Assembly: GCA_024405735.1 (NCBI GenBank)
Contig: JAKSOF010000002.1
Coordinates: 1 to 64,000 of the forward strand
DNA length: 64,000 bases
Direction: 5' to 3'
Origin: Victivallaceae bacterium
Lineage (GTDB): Bacteria > Verrucomicrobiota > Lentisphaeria > Victivallales > Victivallaceae
Shown here: positions 37,600-46,213 of the stretch, one piece after another
How positions within the stretch are numbered: position 1 is the stretch's first letter
How the letters are laid out: every line of letters starts with the position of its first letter
The notes under the pieces: model-generated
The model's database searches: none
Told to the model about the DNA's origin: nothing
Seen by the model: the letters and a program-made list of their open reading frames with translations, nothing else
Made by a program: the position numbers and the translations under genes

Positions 37600-37892
37600 T
37601 TTTCTCTCTCCGTGATTGAGTAAAAAAGTATATCTATACGGTATAACAATATCACCTCAAATGGGAAAAGTCAAATTTTTCTTGATAAAAAAAGCGGAGA
37701 AACGACACTTTTTTCAAAAAAAGAGAGCCAAAAACGCAAATTCCTGCGGGGCGGAGGCGGTTTTGAAAAAGCAATTTGGCAGATTTTTTCAAAAAGTTAT
37801 GGAAAAACTCTGCTTTTTTAACCAAACCCCCTGCAAATCCAACATTCGATGTTATATCTGCAAAGGTCTGATCCCGTCGCGGGGACGGGGAT
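37600..37892. promoter_or_regulatory. AT-rich intergenic leader of the repeat-protein gene
   Basis: This 293-base stretch is much more A+T-rich than its neighbours, with long A and T runs and a TATACGGTATAACAATAT box at about 37631-37648. It separates the ybeY end from the divergently composed repeat-protein gene and must hold the latter's promoter and possibly the terminator of the ybeY operon. I see no gene in it. Confidence 0.4.
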
Positions 37893-38384
37893 CTACAGCG
37901 GCTTTGACGGAAAGATCTCCGCCGGAAAGAGATTTTCCGATGCAAGGTGCCGCAAAATACGCAACTCGCTGCGGCGCATCGAACTGCGCGATTTCGGGTC
38001 AAGGTCGCTCCGCCCGGTGGCGTGAAGCAATCCGTGAATGAGATAACGCGCCAATTCCGTCGCGTAATCGGAATTTTTTCTTCTTTCCCCCTCGCGGAGC
38101 GCGGCAAGGGGGTTGACGATCAACTGCACCGCCGTTTCGCCGGGCAAAACGGGACACGCCGCTTCAAAATAGGAGAGCGTGATGACGTCGGTCGTTCCCG
38201 TATGGCCGACGATCTCTGTGTTGTAACGCGCCATCGCGCGGTCGCCGACAAAGAGCACTTCCAGTTCCCAGTCGGTGCGCGGCAGTCCGGCGAGGTCGGC
38301 GGCGCGGCAAAGAAAGGCAAAAAGTTGCTTATTTTCCGGCTTCGGCAACGACCGCAGTCGCCACGCCATCGCGAGATGCTCCAT
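37893..38384 (-). CDS. ybeY: Endoribonuclease YbeY (16S rRNA maturation)
   Basis: A 163-residue metal-dependent RNase needed for 16S rRNA 3'-end maturation and ribosome quality control. It has ELEVLFVGDRAMARYN, GTTDVITLSY and the metal motif YLIHGLLHATGRSD. The third ligand of the usual HxxxHxxGxxH is Asp here, a substitution I also know from some Bacteroidota members. GAGGAAAAAG precedes the ATG at 38384; an internal ATG at 38369 also has a site. It overlaps the pgpH end by 56 bases, giving the classic phoH-pgpH-ybeY order. Confidence 0.9.
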   Translation of the reverse strand: MEHLAMAWRLRSLPKPENKQLFAFLCRAADLAGLPRTDWELEVLFVGDRAMARYNTEIVGHTGTTDVITLSYFEAACPVLPGETAVQLIVNPLAALREGERRKNSDYATELARYLIHGLLHATGRSDLDPKSRSSMRRSELRILRHLASENLFPAEIFPSKPL

Positions 38385-40617
38385 CTTTTTCCTCGACGTT
38401 GTAGGCGATCCTGCCGTGATTGATGTTGACCAAAGTTTTGATAAAACAATTTTTGATCGCATCCAATTCGGCAAGAGTGAGTTCCGCTTTGCGCAACTGA
38501 CCGTTTTTCAACCGGTCGCCGATGATCTTTTCCACCATTTCGCGGATACGCGGTTCCGAGGGATTCGGCAGACTGCGGGACGCCGCTTCACAGGCGTCGG
38601 CAAGGCTGATGATCGCCAGTTCCTTGAGGTCCGGCGGCGGTCCGTCGTAACGGTATTCCGCCTCCAGCACGCTGCTTTCCGGCTCTCCCGCATCGCGCTG
38701 TTTTTTCAACGCGAGCAAATAGAAATAGCGGGTGAGATCGTCGCCGTGGTGGGTGGCGATCGCATCGCGGATATAGCGGAAAAGGCGGTACTGCCGGGCG
38801 AATTCCAATCCCTTGGTCACGTGGTCGCGGATGATCAGACTGCTGATCCGCGGCGCGAGCAAAAGATGTTTGTTGCCGCCGCGGTTGTTTTCGGTAAAGT
38901 ATTGCGGCATGGCAAGTTTCCCGATGTCGTGAAAGAGCGCGCCGACCTTGGCGCGCAACGCATTGGCGCCGATGGCGATCGCGGCGTCTTCGGCAAGCGT
39001 GGCGACGGTGATGCTGTGAAACATCGTGCCGGGGGCTTCGCGTTTGAGCCTTTCCAGAAGCGGGTGATTGAGATTCGCCAGCACCGTCAGCGCCATATTG
39101 GTGTCGAGGTTGAAAAGCAATTCAAGGAAAAAGATCATCACCAGTGCGAGGATGGCGCAGAGAAATCCCGTCAGCACGATCACGGAACCGATTTCCTTGA
39201 GCTCGGCGATCCCCCATCCTTGCGTCTGATAGAGAATGTCGAGATTAAAAAGTAAATTCAAAATCGTCGACGCGAGAAAAGTGCGGATGAAAAAGGAACG
39301 GTAACTTACGACGCGGTGCACGATCAGCGCGCTGACGCCGCCGATAAAAAGCCAGCGGACGGCGAGCGACAGTTGCGGATGCGCCGTCGAAGAGACCATC
39401 AGCGTCGTCACCGTCGCCGTCAGAAATCCGCAGCAAAAGGCGGCGCGCAAACCGAGCGTGACCGACAGCAGTACCATCGGCAGCGTGATCGGTACCGCGC
39501 AGACGATCAACTGCGGTAAAAAGTGAAGTTCGCTAAAGTTGACGACGACCAGATAATTGACCCACAGCGACGCGGCGATCACGATCGAAGCGACCGCCAT
39601 TTCGCGCGGCTGACGGATGATCCGCGGACGCAGAATCACGAGATAGATCAAGACGACCGCCAACAGCGAAAGACCGCAGATCAAATTGATGATCAGCATG
39701 TTGTACTCAAAATCGCGGGGCAGTTGTTTGCGCTCCGCATCGAGTTTTTTCCTGATGGCGTCGGTGATGACGGTGCCCTTTTCGAGCAACAGATCCTTTT
39801 CCTCGACCCGGCGCATGACCGGCTCCACGACGACCGCCGCCTTTTCCGCCGCGGCGATCTTGTCGGGATCGGGCACGAGGTTGCCGTCGCTGTCGAAAAC
39901 ACTTGAAATGATCTGCCGGAATTCATTGAAAAGTTCGATTTTTTCCTCGGCGAAAAAGATCTCTTTGACCGCCGCTTCCGGGGTGCGGCAGTCGGCGAGC
40001 GTCAACTGATAGTGATTGGTATTGCCGTAGAGGTCTTCGATCTTGACCGCCCGCTCCGGATTGTTGTACTGCCGGAGCAACGCATCGGAAATGATCCCGC
40101 GGTTGATCGCGCGCAATGCGCGGGTCTTGAAATCTTCGTTGCGGGGGGCGACGTATTTGATCAATTCCGTCGACGCATTGCGCGCGGCAAGATTTCCGGC
40201 GGAGGAAAAATCGACTTCCTTGCCGGCGTTGCGTTGAATGACCGCATCGAGGAAATCGGTGAATTTTTCCTCCAGTTGACGGCTTTTTTTGGGATCGATC
40301 CGGAAATAAAGCGTCGCCTTTTTCTGCGCATCGGCACGTTTTTCCGCAGTCGCTTCAATATCTTCGTACTCAAATGCACAGCGCGCCCACAATGTGACGG
40401 TGGAAATGTCGCCGATTTTCCAGTTGGCGTCGCGCTGACGGCTGACGGCGAGCGTCAGAAACAATGCACAGACCGCCCAGACCATCACGAGCAGTGTTAT
40501 CCCCGGCACGGAACTTTGACTGAGGATCCCTTCAAACTTGTCGATGTCAAAGGAGGCGCGGGTTTTGCGCCGCTTTTTGCGGTAACGGCGCCAGAATTCC
40601 CAAAAGGCGCGAAGCAT
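38329..40617 (-). CDS. pgpH: 7TM-HD cyclic-di-AMP phosphodiesterase (PgpH-like)
   Basis: A 762-residue membrane protein. A short basic cytoplasmic start and one helix are followed by a periplasmic 7TMR-HDED domain (about residues 60-330), seven helices and a C-terminal HD phosphohydrolase domain. The HD domain shows the metal-site motifs MFHSITVATLAEDAA, VGALFHDIGKLAMPQYF and IATHHGDD. PgpH hydrolyses cyclic-di-AMP, and in many genomes it lies between phoH and ybeY exactly as here. The ATG follows the phoH stop by one base (TGATATG). Longer in-frame starts lie inside phoH. No diadenylate cyclase gene is in the window. Confidence 0.92.
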   Translation of the reverse strand: MLRAFWEFWRRYRKKRRKTRASFDIDKFEGILSQSSVPGITLLVMVWAVCALFLTLAVSRQRDANWKIGDISTVTLWARCAFEYEDIEATAEKRADAQKKATLYFRIDPKKSRQLEEKFTDFLDAVIQRNAGKEVDFSSAGNLAARNASTELIKYVAPRNEDFKTRALRAINRGIISDALLRQYNNPERAVKIEDLYGNTNHYQLTLADCRTPEAAVKEIFFAEEKIELFNEFRQIISSVFDSDGNLVPDPDKIAAAEKAAVVVEPVMRRVEEKDLLLEKGTVITDAIRKKLDAERKQLPRDFEYNMLIINLICGLSLLAVVLIYLVILRPRIIRQPREMAVASIVIAASLWVNYLVVVNFSELHFLPQLIVCAVPITLPMVLLSVTLGLRAAFCCGFLTATVTTLMVSSTAHPQLSLAVRWLFIGGVSALIVHRVVSYRSFFIRTFLASTILNLLFNLDILYQTQGWGIAELKEIGSVIVLTGFLCAILALVMIFFLELLFNLDTNMALTVLANLNHPLLERLKREAPGTMFHSITVATLAEDAAIAIGANALRAKVGALFHDIGKLAMPQYFTENNRGGNKHLLLAPRISSLIIRDHVTKGLEFARQYRLFRYIRDAIATHHGDDLTRYFYLLALKKQRDAGEPESSVLEAEYRYDGPPPDLKELAIISLADACEAASRSLPNPSEPRIREMVEKIIGDRLKNGQLRKAELTLAELDAIKNCFIKTLVNINHGRIAYNVEEKDGASRDGVATAVVAEAGK

Positions 40618-40618
40618 A

Positions 40619-41581
40619 TCAAGACTCCTTTTCCGTATAAGCGTTGATGATTTTTTCCAGAAGCCAGTGGCGGACGACGTCGGTGGTGCGGAAAAAGACG
40701 AAGCCGATCTCCTTGAGGTCGCGCAACGTCCTGATCGCGTGTGCCAGTCCCGACTTTTCCCCGGCGGAAAGATCGGATTGCATCGGGTCTCCGGTGATGA
40801 CACAGCGCGATCCGAATCCCATGCGCGTCAGAAACATCAGCATCTGCTCGATGGTCGTGTTTTGCGCTTCATCGAGAATGATGAATGCGTCGTTGAGACT
40901 TCTGCCGCGCATAAAAGCAAGCGGCGCGATCTCGATCAGATTTTTGCCGATCAGATCGGCGACTTCCTCGGGGCCGAGCATATCGTTGAGCGCATCGTAG
41001 AGCGGACGCAAATAGGGAGAAACCTTTTCCTCCAGACTCCCCGGCAGAAAACCGAGCTTTTCGCCGGATTCGCGGGCGGGGCGCGTCAGAATGATCCGGC
41101 GCACCTTGCCGGAAAGAAAGGCTTCGACCGCCGCCGCCATCGCGAGATAGGTCTTGCCGGTACCGGCGGGACCGATGCCGAAAACGATGTCGTGCTCGCG
41201 CAACGCCGCCAGATACTGCCGTTGCCGGAGTGAGCGCGGCAACACTTCGCGCCGCTTGGGACTTACCTTGACCCGCGCTTCCCAAAGCGCGGCAAGATCG
41301 AGTTTTTCTCCGGAAGCGAGCGTTTTGAGCAGTAATTCAAAATCGGGCGCATCCAGTTGACGGCGGCGCAGTTGAAAAAGTTCGGCGAGCGCGGCAAAAA
41401 AGGCTTCCGCCTGACGGCAATTTGCTTCGTCGCCGGAAAATTCCACCCAGTTGTCGCGACTGACCGCCCGAATATCAAAAAACTCCGCCGCGTGACGGAG
41501 TTTTTTGACTTCATCCCCCGCACAGAGGTCGGAAAGTCCGACGCCCGGAGGGAAATAAAAGCGTGTCGTCGTACTTGCCAT
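40619..41581 (-). CDS. phoH: PhoH-family ATPase (YbeZ-type)
   Basis: A 320-residue ATPase with an N-terminal KH-like/R3H-type region and a PhoH domain: IVFGIGPAGTGKTYLAMAAA (Walker A), IILTRPARESGEKLGFLPGSL and AFIILDEAQNTTIEQMLMF (Walker B). YbeZ partners YbeY in rRNA processing; here ybeY is two genes downstream. The ATG at 41581 lies 3 bases after the LysM stop; a TTG just before it is possible. No PIN domain is present, unlike the paralogue at 32539. Confidence 0.93.
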   Translation of the reverse strand: MASTTTRFYFPPGVGLSDLCAGDEVKKLRHAAEFFDIRAVSRDNWVEFSGDEANCRQAEAFFAALAELFQLRRRQLDAPDFELLLKTLASGEKLDLAALWEARVKVSPKRREVLPRSLRQRQYLAALREHDIVFGIGPAGTGKTYLAMAAAVEAFLSGKVRRIILTRPARESGEKLGFLPGSLEEKVSPYLRPLYDALNDMLGPEEVADLIGKNLIEIAPLAFMRGRSLNDAFIILDEAQNTTIEQMLMFLTRMGFGSRCVITGDPMQSDLSAGEKSGLAHAIRTLRDLKEIGFVFFRTTDVVRHWLLEKIINAYTEKES

Positions 41582-41584
41582 CAA

Positions 41585-42145
41585 TCAGAGCTTCGGGATC
41601 TGCAATTTCGTGCCGATACGCACTTTGGCGGGATCGGTGATGCCGTTGGCTTTGATGATGATGTCGTATTTGCGCGCATCACCGTAGAATTCTTTGGCGA
41701 TCTTGCTGAGCGAATCGCCCGCCTTGACGGTGTAAAACGTGAATTCGAGATTGTCGTCCGCCTTGACTTCAGCTTTCGTTTCCGGAGCGGCGGGAGCCGG
41801 AGTTACCGCATCTTTCGGCTCGGCGGCGGTATTTTCCGCTTTGGGATCTTCGGCGGGGGCGGCGGTTTCGGGCGCGGGGACCGCTTCCGGGATCACTTCG
41901 ACCGATTCGACCGCTTCGACGTTGGCGACCTGATTTTCCTCCGCTTCGACCAGACGGGGCGAAACATTGTCCACGATCGCGGGAGGCGCGACGCGCGGCG
42001 GACGGTAGCCGGGATAACTCTTGGCAATCCCGCGCGCCCACTGCTCTTCCTCGGTGCCGTAATGGCTTTGCGCCAACTGCGGTCCGCAACCGCAGAGCGC
42101 GATCAACAACGTGCTGACACCGTAAACGAACAACTGTTTTTTCAT
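41585..42145 (-). CDS. LysM-domain lipoprotein
   Basis: A 186-residue protein with a lipidation signal (VYGVSTLLIALCGCG), an acidic Ala/Pro/Glu-rich linker over about residues 55-130 and a C-terminal LysM domain (YTVKAGDSLSKIAKEFYG to KVRIGTKLQIPKL) that should bind peptidoglycan. It is probably an outer-membrane lipoprotein that grips the cell wall through its long flexible linker. It sits between fabF and phoH on the same strand, 3 bases from phoH. Confidence 0.88.
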   Translation of the reverse strand: MKKQLFVYGVSTLLIALCGCGPQLAQSHYGTEEEQWARGIAKSYPGYRPPRVAPPAIVDNVSPRLVEAEENQVANVEAVESVEVIPEAVPAPETAAPAEDPKAENTAAEPKDAVTPAPAAPETKAEVKADDNLEFTFYTVKAGDSLSKIAKEFYGDARKYDIIIKANGITDPAKVRIGTKLQIPKL

Positions 42146-42189
42146 CTCAATCCCTCCCGTTGATTTGCTGATTGTTTATTTTGAAAAAT

Positions 42190-43452
42190 CTATGCTTCAT
42201 AACGCCGGAAAATCACGACCCCGTTGTGTCCGCCGAATCCGAGATTGCAGTTGAGCGCGGTGCGGATCTCGCGTTTTTTCGCCACGTTGGGCGTGATGTC
42301 GAGATCGCATTCCGGATCGGGCGTCGTGTAATTGATCGTCGGCGGCACCGTCGACGTGCGGATCGCCTGGATGCAGGCGATGGATTCAAGCGCTCCCGCG
42401 GCGCCGAGCGCGTGTCCGGTGGTGCCTTTGGTACTGCTGATCGCACATTGCGGATGCTCCCCGAAAACGCTCTTGATCGCGAGCGTTTCAAATTTGTCGT
42501 TCAATCCGGTACTGGTGCCGTGCGCGTTGATGTAATCGATATCTTCGGGTTTCAAATTCGCGTGCCGCAACGCCATACGCATCGCGCGCGCCGCGCCGGA
42601 ACCGTCCGGGGCGGGGCTGGTGATGTGATAGCCGTCTCCGGAAGCGCCGAAACCGACGACTTCCGCGAGGATCGCGGCGCCGCGCCGCTTGGCGTGCTCA
42701 AGCTCCTCCAGCACGAGGACTCCGGCGCCCTCGCTCATCACGAAACCGTCGCGGTCACGGTCAAACGGACGGCTCGCGTGCAACGGATCGTCGTTGCGCG
42801 AACTCAACGCGTGCATCTGGCTGAAACCCGCGATGGCGATCGGCAGGATCGGCGCTTCCGCGCCCCCCGCAAGCATCATATCCGCGTCGTCGCGCTTGAT
42901 GCACCAAAAGGCTTCGCCGATCGAGTGCGTCGCCGTCGAACACGCGGTGACGATCCCGTAATTGGGACCTCCGGCTCCGGTGCGGATGGAGATATTGCCC
43001 GACGCAATGTCGGAAATCAGCATCGGGATCACCAGGGGCGAAAGCCGATCGGGACCTCTTTCCAGCATCACCTGATGCTGTTCGCAGAGGACCTTCAAGC
43101 CGCCGATGCCGCTGGAAACCAGAACGCCGACCCGGTCGAGGTCAAGACCGGATGCCTCGCGCAGATTGCGCGGCAAGTTGCCGGATTCGAGCGCTTCGTC
43201 CGCCGCGATCATCGCGTACTGGCAAAAAAGATCCAGACGGCGGGCTTCCTTGACCGAAAAATGCGATTCAAATTCGTAATTTTTGATCTCGCCCGCGATT
43301 TTCACCTTGAAGTTCGTCGTGTCAAATCGCGTGATATTGCCGATGCCGCACTTTCCCGCGACCATCGCCGCCCAAAGTTCGGGCGCCGAGTTGCCGACGC
43401 ACGAAAGCGCACCCATTCCGGTCACTACGACCCGCCGTTCAAAATTCGCCAT
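42190..43452 (-). CDS. fabF: Beta-ketoacyl-ACP synthase II
   Basis: A 420-residue thiolase-fold condensing enzyme that extends acyl-ACP with malonyl-ACP in fatty acid synthesis. It has RRVVVTGMGALSCVG at the start, VTACSTATHSIGEAFW with the catalytic Cys, NAHGTSTGLND and KGTTGHALGAAGALE with the two His residues, and NLGFGGHNGVVIFRR at the end. It is the last gene of fabD-fabG-acpP-fabF, separated from acpP by 144 bases that carry several RNA-type hairpins. Confidence 0.96.
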   Translation of the reverse strand: MANFERRVVVTGMGALSCVGNSAPELWAAMVAGKCGIGNITRFDTTNFKVKIAGEIKNYEFESHFSVKEARRLDLFCQYAMIAADEALESGNLPRNLREASGLDLDRVGVLVSSGIGGLKVLCEQHQVMLERGPDRLSPLVIPMLISDIASGNISIRTGAGGPNYGIVTACSTATHSIGEAFWCIKRDDADMMLAGGAEAPILPIAIAGFSQMHALSSRNDDPLHASRPFDRDRDGFVMSEGAGVLVLEELEHAKRRGAAILAEVVGFGASGDGYHITSPAPDGSGAARAMRMALRHANLKPEDIDYINAHGTSTGLNDKFETLAIKSVFGEHPQCAISSTKGTTGHALGAAGALESIACIQAIRTSTVPPTINYTTPDPECDLDITPNVAKKREIRTALNCNLGFGGHNGVVIFRRYEA

Positions 43453-43483
43453 AATTTACCGTATTGATCTCATAGAAACAAAA

Positions 43484-43566
43484 CGAACCGCCTGAAGTCG
43501 CCCCGGAAAACACCGGGAACCACCCTCCGCGGTTCGCCTTTTCAGGCATCGCGGTCACTTGACCGC
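43484..43566 (-). promoter_or_regulatory. Structured leader between acpP and fabF
   Basis: Four complementary pairs lie here: CGAACCGC 43484-43491 with GCGGTTCG 43529-43536, CCTGAA 43491-43496 with TTCAGG 43541-43546, CCCGG 43502-43506 with CCGGG 43513-43517, and GCGGTCA-CT-TGACCGC at 43551-43566. The first two pairs cross rather than nest, so they form either a pseudoknot or two alternative folds. In the minus-strand transcript this lies just before fabF and may tune its expression relative to acpP. No known riboswitch class is recognised. Confidence 0.45.
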
Positions 43567-43596
43567 AATACCGAACCCAAGCCGAAACTCGGCGGG

Positions 43597-43839
43597 TTAC
43601 TTGTCAGCGCTGTTGTCTTCGATATATTTGATCGCTTCGCCGACGGTGGTGAGCTTTTCCGCCGCATCGTCGGGAATGTCCGCGCCGAATTCCTCTTCGA
43701 GCGCCATCACCAACTCGACCTGATCGAGGGAGTCGGCACCGAGATCTTCGATGAATTTGGCTTCCGGGGTGACCTGTTCCGCCGGGACCTGGAGCTGGTC
43801 GACGATGATTTCCTTGACTCTTTCAGCAATCGTGGACAT
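43597..43839 (-). CDS. acpP: Acyl carrier protein
   Basis: An 80-residue acidic four-helix carrier that holds growing acyl chains on a phosphopantetheine arm. The attachment site is in [15 protein letters not shown] (Ser of the DSL motif). Length, charge and the neighbouring fabG and fabF genes leave little doubt. The ATG at 43839 has an AAGAGGTTTG site; the in-frame extension upstream lies in AT-rich leader DNA and is rejected. A hairpin with AACCC/GGGTT arms lies directly after the stop, which could set the mRNA end or stability and so the high acpP level. Confidence 0.97.
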   Translation of the reverse strand: MSTIAERVKEIIVDQLQVPAEQVTPEAKFIEDLGADSLDQVELVMALEEEFGADIPDDAAEKLTTVGEAIKYIEDNSADK

Positions 43840-43975
43840 TTTCAAACCTCTTTTTTTTGGTTGACGAATGTATTTTTTTACACGGGTTGCAGGGAAACTC
43901 CCCCGCACGTTATTCTTAATATGACGCGATTTCGACAAAAAGTCAAGTTTTCCTGTCAAAAAAACGCACTTTTTT

Positions 43976-44719
43976 TTACATCAGCATCCCGCCGTCGATA
44001 TTGATGACCTGTCCGGTGACATAATCCGCGTCGCCGGAAGCGAGAAACGCGACCACGCCCGCAATGTCTTCGGGGCTCCCCGCGCGTCCGGCGGGAATGA
44101 CCTTGAGGAACATCGCGCGCACGTCGTCGCTCAACGCCGCCGTCATATCGGTCATCACGAATCCCGGCGCGACCGCGTTGCACTGGATGTTGCGGCTGGC
44201 GAATTCCTTGGCGGTCGTCTTGGTGAGCGCGATCACGCCCGCCTTGCTCGCCGCGTAGTTCGCCTGACCGACGTTGCCCATTCTGCCGACGACCGACGCG
44301 AGATTGACGATCTTGCCGCTGCGCTGTTTCATCATCGGACGGACTGCCGCCTGCGTGAAATTGAATGTCCCCTTGAGGTTGACATTCATCACGGCATCCC
44401 ACTCCTCCTCGCTCATGCGGAGCATCAGATTGTCCTTGGTGATCCCCGCGTTGTTGACGAGAATGTCAAGGCGTCCGAAATCGGCGACCACCTTGGCGAC
44501 CGTCGCTTTGGCGTCTTCGCTTTTGGCGACGTCGGCGGCATAGCCGCGGGCGTTGAAACCGGCGTCGCGAAGTTCCTGCGCGATCTTTTCCACCGTTTCC
44601 GGCGAACGGCCGACGACCGCGACGGCGGCGCCCTCCTCGGCAAGACGCTGACAGATCGCGCGGCCGATGCCGCGGGTGCTGCCGGTGACGAGAGCGACTT
44701 TGTTTTCCAGACGTTTCAT
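43976..44719 (-). CDS. fabG: 3-oxoacyl-ACP reductase
   Basis: A 247-residue short-chain dehydrogenase that reduces 3-oxoacyl-ACP with NADPH in each fatty acid elongation cycle. It shows [17 protein letters not shown] (cofactor loop), [12 protein letters not shown], and the Ser-Tyr-Lys catalytic set in [13 protein letters not shown] and [10 protein letters not shown]. The C-terminus [10 protein letters not shown] is typical. It lies 12 bases after fabD and is followed by an AT-rich 130-base gap with the acpP ribosome site. Confidence 0.95.
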   Translation of the reverse strand: MKRLENKVALVTGSTRGIGRAICQRLAEEGAAVAVVGRSPETVEKIAQELRDAGFNARGYAADVAKSEDAKATVAKVVADFGRLDILVNNAGITKDNLMLRMSEEEWDAVMNVNLKGTFNFTQAAVRPMMKQRSGKIVNLASVVGRMGNVGQANYAASKAGVIALTKTTAKEFASRNIQCNAVAPGFVMTDMTAALSDDVRAMFLKVIPAGRAGSPEDIAGVVAFLASGDADYVTGQVINIDGGMLM

Positions 44720-44731
44720 TATGCGATACTC

Positions 44732-45652
44732 CTAATTTAAAACGATTTGCGAAAGCGTTTCCGCGCTGTTGACGTTGATGCGGACGATGGCGGGATCGAT
44801 CCGTTTGACCAGCCCCGTGAGCACGTTGCCGGGACCGAATTCGATGGCGGTGTCAACGCCGAGATCGGAAATCGCGTGACGCAGACACTCCTCCCAGCGG
44901 ACGCTCCCCGAAACCTGCTCGGCAAGCGCGTCGCGGATCTCTTCCGCCGTGCCGGAAACTTTGGCGGTATAGTTATGATAAACCGGAACTTGCGGCATCG
45001 TGATCCCGGCGGCGGCGAGCGCGGGGCGCAATTTTTCCCCGGCTTCCCGCATCAGCCGCGAATGGAATCCGCCCGCGACGGTCAGCGGCACCACCTTGCG
45101 GACACCTTCTTTTTCCTTGAGTTGAGCGGCGGCGAGTTCGATTTTTTCCCGAGGTCCCGACAAGACCAGTTGCCCGGGACAGTTGTAATTGGCGACGTCG
45201 AGATCGATTTCGCGGCAGACGCTCTCAATAACGGCGGGATCGCCGCCGAGCACCGAAGCCATCGTGCCCGGAAATTTTTCACACGCTTCATCCATCAATG
45301 CGCCGCGGCGGTCAAGCAGTTTCAATCCGGTACCGAAATCAAATGCCCCGGCGGCGTAGAGCGCGCCGTATTCGCCCAGGCTCAATCCGGCGCAGGCGAC
45401 GGGCTGTAAATCGAATTTTTCGCGAAATGCCGCCAGCGCGGCGCAACTCATCGTGTAGATCGCCGTCTGACAGTTGGTACTGCGCGTCAATTCCTCGATG
45501 GGGCCGTTGAAAATCAGATCGCTCAATTTCCGATCGAGGATCCGGTCGGCTTCCGCGAAAATCCGCTGTGCCGCCGCCGAAACTCCGGCGAGATCGCGTC
45601 CCATCCCGACGCTCTGCGCCCCTTGTCCGCTGAAAATAAAAATGGCTTTCAT
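44732..45652 (-). CDS. fabD: Malonyl-CoA:ACP transacylase
   Basis: A 306-residue enzyme that loads malonyl groups onto ACP. It has FIFSGQGAQSVGMG at the N-terminus, CAGLSLGEYGALYAAG with the nucleophile Ser in GxSxG, the active-site Arg region of LLDRRGALM, and a catalytic His in AGGFHSRLMREAG. Order and length match FabD. It is first in the fabD-fabG-acpP-fabF run, with its promoter in the 560-base upstream stretch. Confidence 0.95.
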   Translation of the reverse strand: MKAIFIFSGQGAQSVGMGRDLAGVSAAAQRIFAEADRILDRKLSDLIFNGPIEELTRSTNCQTAIYTMSCAALAAFREKFDLQPVACAGLSLGEYGALYAAGAFDFGTGLKLLDRRGALMDEACEKFPGTMASVLGGDPAVIESVCREIDLDVANYNCPGQLVLSGPREKIELAAAQLKEKEGVRKVVPLTVAGGFHSRLMREAGEKLRPALAAAGITMPQVPVYHNYTAKVSGTAEEIRDALAEQVSGSVRWEECLRHAISDLGVDTAIEFGPGNVLTGLVKRIDPAIVRINVNSAETLSQIVLN

Positions 45653-45719
45653 AAATAACTCCCTGATTACGGATATACTATAACACCGCGAAAGAAAAAA
45701 GACAAGGAGATTTGGTAAA

Positions 45720-46153
45720 AGAGATGAGAGAACCCCGCGCAGATGTCAGTCTCGCGGACGCCGCCGCGAAACTCTTGCATCTCCCATAACTGGCGTAAGG
45801 GGTAATTGACAAGAAAAACAGAGAGGTGAGTGGAAATACCTGACATGTGTGGACAAGGCAGGGACAGCCGTGCCGGCTTTCCCCGCCTTAACCACCCCTT
45901 TCCCCGTGCAATCGCAGTCGAAACGGATGTGGATATTCCCCTTTTTACTCCCATACGCCTGCGTTCGCCTCATTGCATTCGGCTCTCTCGCGGCTACCGT
46001 GCTCGTCTACGGTCGTTTGCACAAACAACTGTTTGCGCATTTCCGCATTGCCTTCGGCAACGCGTAAAATCACTCCCATCCGACTGCGCGCTCGGCGGCA
46101 ACCGCCTCGCATCCGACTGCAACCAAAGCGTATGTGGTTTTTCTCTCATCTCT
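45720..46153. repeat. Non-coding element with 13-bp inverted ends
   Basis: AGAGATGAGAGAA at 45720-45732 is repeated perfectly as its reverse complement at 46141-46153. The 434-base interior has no convincing gene: the open frames are short, Arg/Cys-rich and occur in all frames. It contains direct repeats CATCCGACTGC at 46077-46087 and 46110-46120, and an imperfect inverse of these at 45914-45929 (GCAGTCGAAACGGATG). The 561-base gap between fabD and the next gene therefore holds a structured, possibly mobile or RNA-producing element plus the fabD promoter. Confidence 0.5.
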
Positions 46154-46160
46154 CATAACT

Positions 46161-46195
46161 AAAAAAACCTCCGTCGCAAATTGCGGCGGAGGTTT
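46161..46195 (-). terminator. Intrinsic terminator after the small secreted protein gene
   Basis: Read on the minus strand, AAACCTCCG and CGGAGGTTT arms with an inner GC-AATT-GC pairing are followed by a run of seven T. It lies 18 bases after the stop at 46214 and ends that transcript. Confidence 0.88.
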
Positions 46196-46213
46196 GGGAA
46201 ACTCCGGGAAAAA

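Noticed and set aside
35464-37623. 719-residue plus-strand frame opposite the repeat protein
   Set aside because: Antisense to a protein with five clear repeats; composition is Ile/Val/Arg-biased with no domain or ribosome site.
45667-46162. Short open frames in the fabD upstream stretch
   Set aside because: Overlapping frames on both strands, Arg/Cys-rich, without ribosome sites; explained better by the repeat element there.
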